Assembly (NCBI RefSeq): GCF_012273895.1
Contig: NC_052113.1
Span: 4,578,195-4,642,194 of the forward strand
Length of the DNA stretch: 64,000 bases
Direction: 5' to 3'
Source: Zerene cesonia
Taxonomy: Eukaryota > Arthropoda > Insecta > Lepidoptera > Pieridae
The notes below the pieces were generated by a model. It saw only the letters and a program-made list of their open reading frames with translations, searched no databases and had not been told where the DNA came from. Shown here one piece after another: positions 29,101 through 36,521 of this stretch (within the stretch, counting starts at the first letter, position 1; every line of letters begins with the position of its first letter). The position numbers and the translations under genes are program-made.

Positions 29101-31396
29101 GTCGTAATCAACTGAAAGATTCATATCCCGTCTCGTGATCAATAAATTTTTTCACAGTCCTACTGTAGATAACATTTTATTGACAGAATGTGTTTTGGGT
29201 GTATGCTCCTGCGCACATTCACCTCGTCTGCCCGTGCCACAAGTGGCTGCGGAGATGTTCTCCTTCATGGGAGAGCTAATGGTCAACGTCTCTTGGTCAT
29301 TACCAGCTCCTAAAGAACCGCTGAGATTACCGCCTAGGCTGAGAAAACAGTCATATATTGTAAGGTTAGTTAATAGTCATGTTTTATTAACTTTTCAAAA
29401 GTTATTTATCCCTAGGGATGATGTGGCTATCTCACATTTAAGTTATTCATGTGGGAATCGAGCACGCTTCGGAACAAATTGAGCCAGCTCACACTGGGAA
29501 ATTATCACACCCCCACAGAAAACCGGCGTAAAGCTTGCTATTGTGTTTTATACAGTGAGTGGGGGGGCTAGAGGTCACCAACTCAGTTGCTTTGTCATAA
29601 AAAAAGATAAATTTGAACATAATAAGACAAATTAAATTTCAGTTGCCATTAAGGCTAACCAAAATCATAAAAAGCAAGCCGTAAAGAGCAATGTACAGCT
29701 GTAATTGCATTTTAATAGCTCTGACTGATTTATTTATTCCCAAGTTTATTGCCAATGAAAAACGCTTGCGCACTTCTAACTGCGAAATCGCGTGAATAAA
29801 ACACAGCCTATCTTGCACTTTATGGGCCCGTTAAAGGTGCAATCTAATAAATGGATTATATGTAACTCATTCGTTTCCTTTGAAAATCGTTTACTGGACT
29901 TGACATCAGTAGTAAAATTGCCACAAACCTAAAAAGTACGTCAAATACTCTATGGTTATCTGAAGAATTGACTCTCTTACACTTCATACTTCTCACTAAC
30001 ACTTCTCACCTAATTATAAGACTTGTCAATCATGTTGTAATATGTATAGTGATATCATGATCCGCAAGAATTTGAAGGTTTAAAGACCCCTCGTGATGCA
30101 TAAAGCTGATTTAATGATAACGTGTCAGTTCCCGCTTGACAAGTATTGCATAATAGTCTAATATTAAATCAGAGCCATCAGTACTTTATTTATTTTATTT
30201 TATCACTTATACTGATTACTAAAATCTATATGAAAACTGGAATTAGGTTTAAACATTCAACAGCTTCATTCAAACAACCTCATCATTAAAGTCTTCAAAA
30301 TTTGGGATACCGCCTTTGTATCTAATCAATATTTTCAGCTTAGGTAAACAGATGGTGTCGGACGCACACCCAGCTCCATGGTTCGCAAACACCATAACCA
30401 GACGTGAAGAAGCTAAAGGTTTCGTTGCCGTGCCTGAAGGGGTGCGATGGCTAATCTTACCCATTAATGAGAAGAACATTGAACGAGCCAATAAACCGAA
30501 ACGGACGCTTGTACTCGATGTAAAGCTCTTGGCGCGAGTGAGTCTAATTGATGAACGAGGTTGTATAGGACCCGCTGGAAATGTTACAGCTTATGGTTCG
30601 TAGCTTGTATTAACTATTTTGCTTTATAAATACATTGCTTTACTATGCTGATATGTAATTATAAACTCTGATATGCTTTATTAACATTTTAGCAGTTGGT
30701 TTTGTCAAATTGCAATTTACTTTATAACTTTTTGGGGTTTGTTACATTCTAAATCAATGTTTTCTTCCTTTTTAGACCCGACAAAAGCTAAAGGTTCGCC
30801 ATTTGGTTCATATGTAAGTATTTTTAACATATCTAAATTTTTAACTTACAAATTTGCGAAAGAATTAGAATTAATCAGACACAACATATTCAACCTTAAA
30901 TAGGTAGTGTAAGTTAATAAGGTCGGTCGCATCATCAGTTAGGTCAGTAAGGTCGCATCATTAAACGCTAACAGTCTGGGTAGGAAAATTTCTAGGAAAT
31001 ATAGTTGTAAACATTTTGGTGTTGAGATAGTGGCTGGAACATACTATATTATTACAAAAGCTTGCACAGTAAATGCATGATACTCTTCACAAGTACGTGG
31101 AAGAGCGACAGATTTGTTCACCGTTTACATTGTATATTCCAATAATATTACGGCAATCGAGCTGTGTTTACAGGGTTCACCTAATAACCCGTTCCATAGT
31201 TAAATTCTCCTCCATTAAACGTTAATATTTGACAGATGCTGTGGGCTCTTTATGGCGGTATTTGCGTGCTAGCTGCGGGCGTCATACTCGCGTTCAGCGC
31301 GCGAGCAGTCAAGCGGATACTGAGAGAATTCCGCCCCGCTGCCGCTCCGTCTCCGCTACAACCCATGTCCAACCGCCCGATTTGGTTCATGAGGCA
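1885..31396 (+). CDS. Type I membrane receptor with FN3-like ectodomain, probably a receptor tyrosine kinase (3' part missing)
   Basis: Eight exons (1885-2148, 16076-16211, 16978-17072, 17488-17632, 29187-29364, 30339-30595, 30776-30813, 31236-31396) total 1274 bases and give one open frame with intron phases 0,1,0,1,2,1,0,2 matching at every junction. The order is: signal peptide (about residues 1-21), Ser/Thr-rich linker (22-88), a first FN3-like unit (about 95-212, with ITWQPPTG, YSLEV and YRVRLIAHPWDG), a Cys cluster (ECVLGVCSC), a second FN3-like unit (about 230-360, with VNVSW, YIVSLGK and RVSLIDERGC), a transmembrane helix (about 373-391) and a basic stop-transfer stretch (VKRILREFR). 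N-glycosylation sequons occur at NIT, NVS and NVT. The single membrane pass is seen. The kinase is inferred, by analogy with insect FN3-bearing receptor kinases such as Torso or Tie-like proteins. No kinase motif was found by eye in the remaining 32.6 kb. A kinase-less FN3 receptor cannot be excluded. Confidence 0.82.
2737..2963 (+). repeat. Short interspersed element, CCCGCGGCTTCG family
   Basis: It begins ACTAGCTTTCCGCCCGCGGC and runs through ATCGCGATAAAAATTATCC, a CCAAATT...ATTGGTTCAGT block, GCGTGAAATAGTAACAGAC and a TTTTGCATTAATAT end. The same block order recurs at 9071-9286 (reverse), 19640-19977 and 32125-32287. This arrangement is widespread in lepidopteran genomes. Confidence 0.75.
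3559..3600. repeat. Imperfect hairpin
   Basis: GTACGCTGGTT and AACCAGCGTAC form perfect 11-base arms around CTACT. Outer GTAATGTA and its partner TAC ATTAC extend the stem with a 5-base bulge on the left arm. No function is assigned. Confidence 0.6.
3915..4850 (+). mobile_element. 5'-truncated Jockey/CR1-type LINE, 3' end with intact C-terminal frame
   Basis: An uninterrupted 168-codon frame at 3925-4431 matches the region after the reverse transcriptase core of Jockey/CR1-type ORF2, with YKSAFDIIFESIVTYCIVCWGG and LEVAQRAVLKV as the typical blocks. After the stop comes a CA-rich microsatellite, a 3' untranslated region with GCAATCTAGCTAGGGAAACATCGG (a motif common in such lepidopteran elements), and an A-rich tail with ATTGAAA repeats near 4825-4860. 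An in-frame TAG at 3913 marks the truncation. The absence of stops suggests a fairly recent insertion. Confidence 0.75.
4474..4528. repeat. CA-rich microsatellite
   Basis: Interrupted (CA)n with CATACA and CGCA variants, inside the 3' untranslated region of the LINE remnant. Confidence 0.9.
5307..5350 (+). repeat. 5' fragment of the CGAGCACGCTTCGG SINE
   Basis: GTGGGAGTCGAGCACGCTTC and the following GGCACGAATTGGG match the head of the poly(A)-tailed SINE seen at 46188-46527, 25021-25310 and elsewhere. It stops abruptly beside the LINE at 5366. Confidence 0.7.
5366..6951 (-). mobile_element. Jockey/CR1-type LINE remnant, interrupted by an assembly gap
   Basis: Read on the minus strand, 6951-6842 encodes IKHAPAPWLTEELKSLV, the segment after the endonuclease domain in Jockey/CR1 ORF2. 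After the gap, 5841-5750 encodes YLKKRFVFMGSSHERSLRS, typical of the ORF2 C-terminus. A 3' untranslated region follows, with TTGCCTGGAAGAAATCGCTT then AAAGCGATAAGGCCGCC, a block common in lepidopteran LINEs. It ends in an A/T-rich tail near 5366-5395. The reverse transcriptase core falls in the gap and cannot be read. Confidence 0.7.
5842..6841. other. Assembly gap (1000 N)
   Basis: Exactly 1000 undetermined bases, so a placeholder length. Flanks do not duplicate each other. It interrupts a LINE, the likely cause of the break. Confidence 0.99.
6924..7102 (+). repeat. CGAGCACGCTTCGG SINE, 3' portion
   Basis: It runs from GAGGAGCTGGAGGCC through the CCTCACCCTTCCC tract and CCTTAAAAGTGGGCAACACA to CGAACCACCAGCTCTGTTGC. 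This is the order seen in the other copies of this family. Together with 5307-5350 it may be one copy split by the LINE. Confidence 0.7.
7103..9070. other. Intronic sequence with unclassified repeat-like patches
   Basis: No exon was recognised. 7606-7833 is an open frame of 75 codons in a GC-richer patch without coding features I can name. 7915-8040 contains GTGGGGTTTTGGTC and GGAATCTGAC, which resemble dispersed lepidopteran repeat sequence. A short SINE-like fragment lies near 8665-8715. Confidence 0.5.
9071..9286 (-). repeat. Short interspersed element, CCCGCGGCTTCG family
   Basis: Reverse-strand copy: CCTACTAATATTATGAATGC at the left end and GGGCGAAGCCGCGGG then GAAAGCTAGC at the right end, colinear with 2737-2963. 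Confidence 0.75.
9700..9800 (-). repeat. Fragment of the CTTCCTCTTGAATCA repeat family
   Basis: AACTACGCAACG, GATTCAAGAGGAAGG and the spacing between them match the reverse of copies at 11595-11795 and 56363-56565. Confidence 0.6.
10562..10729 (+). CDS. Candidate alternative first exon 1B with a second hydrophobic leader
   Basis: This is a 56-codon open stretch starting with ATG and ending at CAT|GTAAGT in phase 0, so it can splice directly to the acceptor at 16076. It encodes a Cys-rich start, a hydrophobic core (AVFYLIFVCLLV) and a polar Asp/His/Met-rich tail, which looks like a signal peptide. A stop codon lies in frame at 10553-10555. That same TAG could act as a weak acceptor, making this a 174-base phase 0-0 internal exon instead. 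The 250 bases upstream are AT-rich with no clear core promoter. It could be a chance open frame. Confidence 0.42.
10866..11049 (-). repeat. tRNA-derived SINE
   Basis: On the minus strand it starts GCCTCCTTGGTACAGTGGCA (A-box-like) and has a clear B box (GGGTTCGATTCCC) about 45 bases on. A non-tRNA body follows with CTGGCAGGACACAGAAGTC and ATCGATCAGTGAAACAG, ending in ATCTGCCCCATACCC. The head looks like a degenerate tRNA, but the extended body shows it is a SINE and not a tRNA gene. Confidence 0.82.
11595..11795 (+). repeat. CTTCCTCTTGAATCA repeat family copy
   Basis: CTAGCTTTTGTCCGCGG at the start, ACTTCCTCTTGAATCACTCT in the middle, ACAGACGCGGGA and CTATGTAG at the end. It is colinear with 56363-56565 (same strand) and 26655-26846 (reverse). 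Confidence 0.75.
13386..13495 (+). repeat. CGTGGTACATATATA repeat family copy
   Basis: GCCCCGACTGTGCTCGTGGTAC, then a CGCTCAGTGAAATTGCAGCT and CTAACGGTGAAA block. The same order is found at 18575-18690 and 45676-45835; related starts are at 28335-28505 and 55987-56146. Confidence 0.7.
13941..14136 (-). repeat. ACTTGGGCGATAGGATAC repeat family copy
   Basis: Colinear with 44571-44778 (same orientation) and the reverse of 34659-34872. Shared blocks are GAAAGTTTGTTTGTTTGGATG, CTGAAACTACTGAACG and GACTTGGGCGATAGGATAC. Confidence 0.75.
14137..16075. other. Intron 1 sequence without recognised features
   Basis: AT-rich. A 126-codon open frame at 14533-14913 opens with TTG, is rich in Phe/Ile/Leu/Asn as expected from AT-rich noncoding DNA, and has no recognisable domain. 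Confidence 0.5.
16076..16211 (+). CDS. Exon 2: start of first FN3-like unit
   Basis: Acceptor TTGTTGCAG|GAA; donor ACTG|GTAATT. It is in phase 0 and out phase 1. It is clearly GC-richer than its surroundings. It encodes a proline-rich lead (SEPPEPYPVV) followed by an FN3 A-B strand pattern ending in LNITWQPPTG, where the Trp is the conserved FN3 core residue and NIT is a sequon. Confidence 0.85.
16978..17072 (+). CDS. Exon 3: middle of first FN3-like unit
   Basis: Acceptor GTTTTAG|GGC; donor CCTGGT|GTAAGT. It is in phase 1 and out phase 0. Joined to exon 2 it reads PPTGPTVRSYSLEVH, the usual FN3 B-C transition, and ends in a CYEYNIPG strand. Two cysteines (DC...LC) are five residues apart. 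Confidence 0.83.
17488..17632 (+). CDS. Exon 4: end of first FN3-like unit
   Basis: Acceptor AACTTTTAG|GAG in phase 0; donor GACG|GTAAGC at phase 1. It starts EAVWSLVPS and carries the FN3 F-strand core (PGCSYRVRLIAHPWDG). This start was chosen over the nearer AGs at 17515, 17530, 17545 and 17567 because it has a pyrimidine-rich tract and is in phase 0, matching the strong GTAAGT donor of exon 3. Reading from AG 17567 in the other open frame leads to a stop in exon 5. Confidence 0.8.
17705..17935. repeat. Repeat fragment carrying a perfect 23-base inverted repeat
   Basis: It opens with TCTAATATTATAAATGTGAA and GTTTGTTTGTCTGTC, as other dispersed repeats here do, and ends in GCGTAGCCGAGAATAATAG. 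In between, 17824-17846 and 17851-17873 are perfect reverse complements around AGAT. Confidence 0.7.
18575..18690 (+). repeat. CGTGGTACATATATA repeat family copy
   Basis: CACCCGTGGTTCATATATAG and CCACTCAGGGTAATTGCAGC blocks, then a CTAATGGTGAAA block, in the order seen at 13386-13495. Confidence 0.65.
18806..18821. repeat. Poly(G) tract
   Basis: Sixteen consecutive G, the longest G run seen here and striking in AT-rich DNA. Its length is likely to be poorly determined by sequencing. Confidence 0.9.
19221..19490 (-). repeat. CGAGCACGCTTCGG SINE, degenerate
   Basis: Reverse copy: GGTAACTGAGCTGGTGG, GGTAAACGATCACCACTGAA, CGAACGAAACACAGC and finally CGAAGCGTGCTTGACTC. Near the right end, TTTCTTG-containing units are repeated in a degenerate tandem. 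Confidence 0.7.
19640..19977 (+). repeat. Short interspersed element with an internally duplicated module
   Basis: Two successive modules (about 19647-19763 and 19780-19900) each run from AACTTTCATCCCCTA or a variant, through AAAGTAT or ATTATGG, to ACCAAATTTCATCA and AATCGG. The element ends with GCGTGAAAGCGTAACAGAC, a (GACA)n run and TTTTGCATTTATAG. Confidence 0.75.
20115..20376 (+). repeat. tRNA-derived SINE ending in TGATGATGA
   Basis: B box GGTTCGAGACC at 20132-20142 is followed by AGCGTACAGGAAATAAACTG, CACCACTGCTTAAAACGGTG, AACCGGCATGTCC, CACTTGGCCAGCGTGGTGG and CTGTGTCCCAGCAGTGGGAA, then a (TGA)n tail. This is a very common lepidopteran SINE. The 5' end, including the A box, is truncated; 46041-46706 is a reverse copy. 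Confidence 0.85.
21890..22115 (+). repeat. CGAGCACGCTTCGG SINE, diverged
   Basis: TCCTCACCCTTCCC, a TTTAAAGC..GCAACACATTTGCAG block and GCGACCAACCACCTCGG keep the family order of 6924-7102. Confidence 0.6.
23628..23715 (+). repeat. Short interspersed element fragment, CCCGCGGCTTCG family
   Basis: CTAGCTGTTGCCGGCAGCTT and ACAAACTTTCATCCCCTATT match the beginning of the family; the 3' half is missing. Confidence 0.6.
24340..24413 (-). repeat. Fragment of the TGATGA-tailed SINE
   Basis: ATCATCACCATCAGCCCATA, CACTGCTGGAACACGGG and CCTATGAGGGTTATAA are the reverse of the 3' end of the element at 20115-20376. Confidence 0.7.
25004..25029. repeat. Perfect 26-base palindrome at a SINE 5' end
   Basis: The sequence reads the same on both strands, centred on GTCGAC at 25014-25019. 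Its half (ATATGTGGTAGTCGA) is the normal 5' start of the CGAGCACGCTTCGG SINE, so this is a head-to-head join of SINE starts. Confidence 0.85.
25021..25310 (+). repeat. CGAGCACGCTTCGG SINE
   Basis: GCTTCGGCACGAATTGG, CCAGCTCGCACCGGGGAAGT, CGGCGTGAAATAGCA, GAGGAGCCGGAGGC, then the pyrimidine tract and a degenerate 3' end. Confidence 0.8.
26655..26846 (-). repeat. CTTCCTCTTGAATCA repeat family copy
   Basis: TACGCAACGGATTTTGATGG, GATTGAAGAGGAAGGTTTAT and GCGATGCCACGGGCAAAAGC match the reverse of 56363-56565. Confidence 0.75.
28213..28505 (+). repeat. Two adjoining short interspersed elements
   Basis: 28213-28334 starts ACAGCTTTCCGCCCGCGGCT. 28335-28505 starts CTGACTTCGTCCGTGGTAC and ends GCTTTATGTTATTAGTATAG, as does the copy at 55987-56146. 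Confidence 0.65.
29187..29364 (+). CDS. Exon 5: Cys cluster and start of second FN3-like unit
   Basis: Acceptor TTGACAG|AAT in phase 1; donor TAAG|GTTAGT at phase 2. It encodes CVLGVCSC, a linker, then VNVSWSLPAP (FN3 B strand with a sequon) and ends in SYIV. An earlier donor at 29360 (GTAAGG, phase 0) would need an acceptor at 30351 with a poor pyrimidine tract. The chosen junction restores SYIVSLGK, a good FN3 C strand. Confidence 0.8.
29449..29600 (+). repeat. CGAGCACGCTTCGG SINE, 5' part, in intron 5
   Basis: GTGGGAATCGAGCACGCTTC through CCCCCACAGAAAACCGGCG to GTGAGTGGGGGGGCT and GGTCACC, about 85 bases downstream of exon 5. Confidence 0.75.
29601..30338 (+). other. Rest of intron 5
   Basis: Nothing recognisable apart from AT-rich sequence; it ends at the acceptor AATATTTTCAG. 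Confidence 0.6.
30339..30595 (+). CDS. Exon 6: bulk of second FN3-like unit
   Basis: Acceptor AATATTTTCAG|C in phase 2; donor TATG|GTTCGT in phase 1. It contains SDAHPAPWF, a hydrophobic strand (VRWLILPI) and the C-terminal strand pair ending LLARVSLIDERGC and GNVTAY (sequon). The donor GTTCGT is weak, but it is the only nearby GT that keeps frame with exon 7. Confidence 0.8.
30776..30813 (+). CDS. Exon 7: 38-base microexon, membrane-proximal stalk
   Basis: Acceptor TTCCTTTTTAG|ACC; donor TCATAT|GTAAGT. It is in phase 1 and out phase 0, giving DPTKAKGSPFGSY, a polar stalk immediately before the membrane helix. One other frame has a stop; only this one joins both neighbours in frame. Confidence 0.75.
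31236..31396 (+). CDS. Exon 8: transmembrane helix and juxtamembrane start
   Basis: Acceptor ATTTGACAG|ATG in phase 0; donor GGCA|GTGAGT at phase 2. It encodes a 19-residue hydrophobic helix (LWALYGGICVLAAGVILAF), then SARAVKRILREFR, a basic stop-transfer sequence placing the C-terminus inside the cell. A Pro-rich segment follows, ending IWFMRQ or a similar residue once the next exon adds its base. The exon is strikingly GC-rich compared with its flanks. Confidence 0.85.
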
Positions 31397-32124
31397 GTGA
31401 GTAATAGTTTATAAGTTGAAGAAAATTTAGCACACCCCGCACACACACTCACGCAGGAAGACACATAAATGGAAGCACACAAGAGTGTTTTTGAATATTA
31501 ATAAAAGCTAATATCTTCAGATAGTTAAGGTTCCACCGGGATCAACTTTCAAAGTTATTTCCATTAACTATATCCTAATAGTTTCAAATGGGTTTATGTA
31601 TCGATTAACACAATGGCGGTAACAATGTTCGCGTATTATTTAGCTTTTCTTTAAGATAGCTAACCGAACCGAAATATGAGCATACACTTATTTTAAAGCC
31701 AAGTGTAACTCAGGGATAAAAGGTCATCCGTAATACAGATACGGATGTGGCCAACGTTCTCTTTGTATGTTTTTACTATGTGGTTGAGAAATAAACTCAG
31801 ATTTATCTTTTAACATGTACCAACATATTTTGGAAGTCGCTTCCAAATAGACAAGAACAAGACATATATCATCATAGTCATAGACAGTTGAAAATTAAAT
31901 AAAAAAAAGACATATACCATATTTGATTTAATATTCAACCGACTTCACATATAGGTGAAGGTCAATAAGACTGCTTTTTTTCCTCTCTGAAAGCACTTTA
32001 TAATTTTGTTATTGTATGACTATAGTTGCATATTTAGCAACAAATATTTAAATAATACCTTACAACAATTTGCCTTCCAAAATGAACAGGCGGTTACAAA
32101 TGACTGTCAGTTTAATATCAATTA

Positions 32125-32287
32125 TTAGCTGCGCCCGTATCCCGTAGGAATATCGGGATAAAAATATATGTTATTCCAGCTGTCCAGCTGTCTACCTACC
32201 AAATTTCATTGCAATGAGTTCAGTAGTTTTTGCGTGAAAGAGTAACAAACACCTTACAAACTTTCGCATTTATAATATTAGTAGGAT
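32125..32287 (+). repeat. Short interspersed element, CCCGCGGCTTCG family
   Basis: TTAGCTGCGCCCGTATCCCG, CTACCTACCAAATTTCATTG, GTTCAGTAGTTTTTGCGTGA and CTTTCGCATTTATAATATTA, the canonical 3' end of these elements. Confidence 0.8.
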
Positions 32288-32369
32288 TATATGTCGATAA
32301 ACCAAAGCAAACATTATTTACACCATTGTGAGGATTTTCTTTAAAAAATAAGCTGTCTAATGAATGCCT

Positions 32370-32462
32370 TATCTCTTACCCCTTAAAAGCGAGCGGGTTT
32401 ATAGGTGAGGTGATCGTTTATCATCAGGCGAACCACCAGCTCAGTTGCCCGGTGTAACATAA
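32370..32462 (+). repeat. CGAGCACGCTTCGG SINE, 3' fragment
   Basis: TTACCCCTTAAAAGCGAGCG, GTGATCGTTTATCATCAGGC and GAACCACCAGCTCAGTTGCC. Confidence 0.75.
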
Positions 32463-32970
32463 ACAAACAAAAAAGTTCGTTTTTTTTTTGAAACTCATAT
32501 ATCTTACCTTATCTTCTATCAGCCCACTCCGGCTTCGGCTATATAATATTTTATATCCTACCAGTCAAATACTATATTTTCCAATGCATATACAACCCGG
32601 GACCAGTTGGCTTAAAGCACGCCCTTTACACTTACCAATAATAAAAAATCAGACACGCAGGCATTCGAAGGCAGTTCGAATTGAGCTGTCGTTTTTCGGA
32701 ACGTCACTAAAATATAGGTCGATCGTTCATAGCCACAGACAGCAAAATATTATTTCAATTCCGAGCTGCGAAGTACGATTGATGTACTAATTCATTAAAA
32801 CCCTTTTTGTAAGGTTTACTCAAACCATTACCTTCCAGTGTTGTTTGTTTGAACAGGAAGACTTTGTTTATTCGGGAGCCTTTCGAAAATGGATTATAAC
32901 ATTAATACGATCCTTAAATAAGGGATTATATGTACTACGCTTTGATCTTTCACGATGCTTAGTTTTTTAA

Positions 32971-33240
32971 TACGCTTTTATATGATATACCTGTATGTTT
33001 GTAACTAACTTTAGACTGATTTTTGACCGACTTTAAACGGACAAATTTTTTCAAACTTCCACATTCGGATTAGTGACAATGCAATAATAATCATGAGTTT
33101 ATTTTATTATTAACATTAGCCAGAATTAAATAAATTCCTTACGTATACTTTTTATAAGAGCAAGTGAGATAATTATCTTTAAAGCAATTTTGAAGTTTTT
33201 TCAACTATATTTTAAATATTCCATCACAAATTGTTCTAAA
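32971..33240 (+). repeat. ACCTGTATGTTTGT repeat family copy
   Basis: ACCTGTATGTTTGTAACTAA, GACTTTAAACGGACAAATTT, GTGACAATGCAATAA and GAGCAAGTGAGATAATTA keep the same order as copies at 36971-37215 and 49066-49330. Confidence 0.7.
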
Positions 33241-34658
33241 TTTATCTAGTTTTATGTTATCAAAATTTAATTAAGTCCTTGAAATAACAATTGGTATTGA
33301 TTTTTCGTTCATAATATACAATTAACAACCATCTAAAGTTTTAAGGGCTTTTGCTCTTCAGATTATGAATAAACTTTTATAGATCCCATTGACGTTGATT
33401 TGTTATACCTACATCATTTGGGTCAAGCGTGGGTTGGATCGTCGATACACATAAGACGCTATTTATGATTACTTACTAATAATAATCAAACACACTCAAA
33501 ATATTTTCAAAATTTTAAAGTGTTTTCTTTATTAGGGTATATTTTTATAAACAATAACTGATAAAAATAACTTTAATTGTTGAGCAAAATGTGTTAATTC
33601 TCCTTAACCCTTTGGCCCGAAATACAGATGTGTTATTTATCGTTTTCCGTAATAAGTTTCATTATTTCAAAACGTTATTGTCTTTCAAATAATAATACCA
33701 TAATTTGGGTGCGATACGGATCAAGTCAAAGAACACTTGTAATTCCGATTAGATAAAAACTACATAAAACGTAACGTGAAGTAAGTAGACCCATTCTATT
33801 GTGCCCATTGAATACGAAATACGTTTTATGGCAGATAAAGCATTTTGCAAGCGTTTGAGTCCTGCGTATCGAAATTCAGTAAGGCGTTTTACTTTATGAT
33901 ATTTAAACGAGATTAGAAAATGTTACCTACATAGAAAACTTGAATCAAAGAAATCAGTTGATCCAGTTTCATAAGATAATACATGATACATCACGCACTT
34001 ACCTACGCCAGTACACGTTCCACACATTGCGCCCCCTACATCCTCAACCCCCTCCATAAATGAACCCTAGAGCGCCCTGTCAGGCTGCAACATCGGCTTA
34101 CTTATGTACCTTGAACCCAAAAACTCAAAATTACAATGTAAAACATATTATATTATTATGCAAATACCAAAAAAAAATGACGTTTTTTTAAATATTTAGC
34201 GTTACAAAATCATTCGTGTTTCAATTTTGTTAAGATGTAAGTTGAACAATTACGTAAGGAGATTTATATCTTGGATGATGTTATGGTGTTGAGTAAATGA
34301 CAGGTCATTGTTCAAAGTTCGGATCCGATGAGATACGATCAAACATTTTAATAGTACTGTTAGTTTTCACACACTATTTTTTATATTATATGCATATACG
34401 GTTCCATGATATAATCTTATGTGGTAGGAATTAAAGCATTAAAGCATAGTATGTACATATATACATAGAAAAAATGTATCATATAAAATGAGGTGTTATA
34501 TTTAATGCCTCATATAATCTTCTGTACATATTTGTTTTCTACGCATATAAAAATTTCATTTTCATTGTATAGTAATACCTTGATTTTGTTTTATAAAGGT
34601 ATTCTGTTGCGTAGTACTGATTGAGGTTTATCTACTTTTAGTGCATCTTTATTCTTTT

Positions 34659-34872
34659 ACTAGACGATCGTCACGGCTCCGCCCGGATATCAAAATTCCT
34701 GTTTTATCGCAAGAGATTATTTAATCGGAATAAAAAGTATCCTATCACCCAAGTCAGCTCATACTATACTGCATTTATACTAAATTTCATAAAAATCCGT
34801 TCAGTAGTTTCAGCGTGATTGACGGACAAACATTCAAACAAACGAACTTTCACATTCATAATATTAGTGTGA
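34659..34872 (+). repeat. ACTTGGGCGATAGGATAC repeat family copy, opposite strand
   Basis: CTAGACGATCGTCACGGCTC, GTATCCTATCACCCAAGTC, TCCGTTCAGTAGTTTCAGCG and CACATTCATAATATTAGTG: the reverse complement order of 44571-44778. Confidence 0.75.
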
Positions 34873-35694
34873 TAGCAAGTCTAGACCTAGACTTAGTCAA
34901 CCTAGAATTAGTAAAATGTTTTTTTTTTCGAATGAATATTGTACCTACATCTAAATCAATTGCTGAACTCAAACTCGATAACGATGGGGTTGATTTAGAT
35001 AATTATTAATAATAATATTATTATTAATTTTGTGACATTTCTGTGGTAGGTACTTAACAAAAAAAAATACAGTCTAAAAATAGAGAACCTACGCCTTTTT
35101 TGATGACTTGATATAATATTAAGTTAATAATAAATTTTACAAAACATAATCAAACGGCTAGATATTTCGATGTTTAAAAACAACTTCAATACAAATTAAT
35201 ACATATTCGGAGATGAAAGCAGTAAGATCACACGTCAGAAGTAACACGGTTCGCGGGAGTAACTCATAATGTGTGATATAAACGCCTTTAGATTTGATCT
35301 CATTTCGCACGTTGTTACACACAATGAAGAAATTCGCCAAATTTTAGCACGTCGTTTCTTTTATCTAACAGCAATTATCTTGCACAATGAGATTGCAATA
35401 ACTGACCCAGATGGTGCACATCGCGTTCTCTTAATTGATTTGATGATGCTTTTGTTTGCATTTTTCAACAAGCTTTAAGTGTTTGACGTAAAATTTGTAC
35501 ATTAATTGTATACACATAACCAGCATAGCATTCCAGAGTAGCATAATATATCAAATATCAGAATTGAACATAATTGTTCAAAATAAATGATTTAATCAGA
35601 TATAACATATTCCATAACTTGTTTAAATTTAAATTTCATGCGAAGGAGGTAAAATAAATGTTATTAATTTATGTTATTATATTTTTTATATCAT

Positions 35695-36016
35695 AGTCGG
35701 CAATGGAGCTGGTGGGTCGCCAGATGGTAAGTGCTACCACCGCCCATGAACATTTGGAGAGGTGTAAGGTCGATTGCAGACCTTACGCCTCTTCAAATGG
35801 ATTGCCGACTTAAAATTGGAAAGGGATTAAGAAATAATTGACGAGAGGAATACAAGGACAGGGTAGGGTAAGGAAGAGGATAGGGCCCACCGTCTCCCCC
35901 ACTCTCCGAACGAAACAAAGCAGCATACTATTTCAAGCCGATTCTCTGCGGGAATGTGGTACTTCCCCGGTGCGAGCTGGTCCCATTCGTACCGAAGCGT
36001 GCTCAACTACCATATA
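35695..36016 (-). repeat. CGAGCACGCTTCGG SINE, near full length
   Basis: Reverse copy from CGGCAATGGAGCTGGTGGG to CGAAGCGTGCTCAACTACC. It parallels 46188-46527 throughout, including the CAGACCTTACGCCTCT hairpin-like block. Confidence 0.85.
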
Positions 36017-36521
36017 CAAAAACTGATACTGTCGCTATATCGGTGACCCTTTTTGTAGAGAACATTTATTTACATCAATTCTTTACTCAGAAACATAAAA
36101 TGGCAGTAAAATTGAATATAGTCGTCAATTCTTTCAGATAATAACACAACATTCAATAGGATTTTAGGTATTTTGAATTCTCTTCTAACGAACTGAAATA
36201 TTATTTATTTTACGCTATTACGTATACTCACTTAAAACAAGATGAAGTTAAAAAATGAAAAAACGCTATCATTTGGTACCAATAAATAACCTTTTTTAAG
36301 ATTCTATTTAGTCTTACGATTATTTCTCACTATAATATATATTTGTATACAAACACGTCATAAGACTACGTACGTACGTACGTGTACTTTTTTGTTTGAA
36401 TATATATGATAATAGATTATAATAAAAGTTATAAATAAAAAAAAATACACATGTTTATTTTTTCTACTTTTGTAATCGTAAAAAATGTGTACATTTACAC
36501 AGAGATATAATGAATACATAG

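Larger units (their letters stand above)
17633..29186 (+). other. Intron 4 of the receptor gene, 11.5 kb
   Basis: Bounded by GTAAGC and TTGACAG. It is filled with AT-rich sequence and the repeat copies listed separately. I see no additional exon. Stretches 20520-21860, 22120-23540 and 25440-26640 show nothing beyond AT-rich DNA. Confidence 0.75.

Noticed and set aside
29341..29359. Earlier donor for exon 5 at 29360 (GTAAGG) paired with an acceptor at 30351
   Set aside because: The frame would be kept, but the acceptor has almost no pyrimidine tract, and the alternative restores a better FN3 strand (SYIVSLGK).
35269..35478. 69-codon ATG frame with fairly balanced composition
   Set aside because: No domain, splice site or promoter signal supports it, and the opposite strand is also open, so chance is likely.
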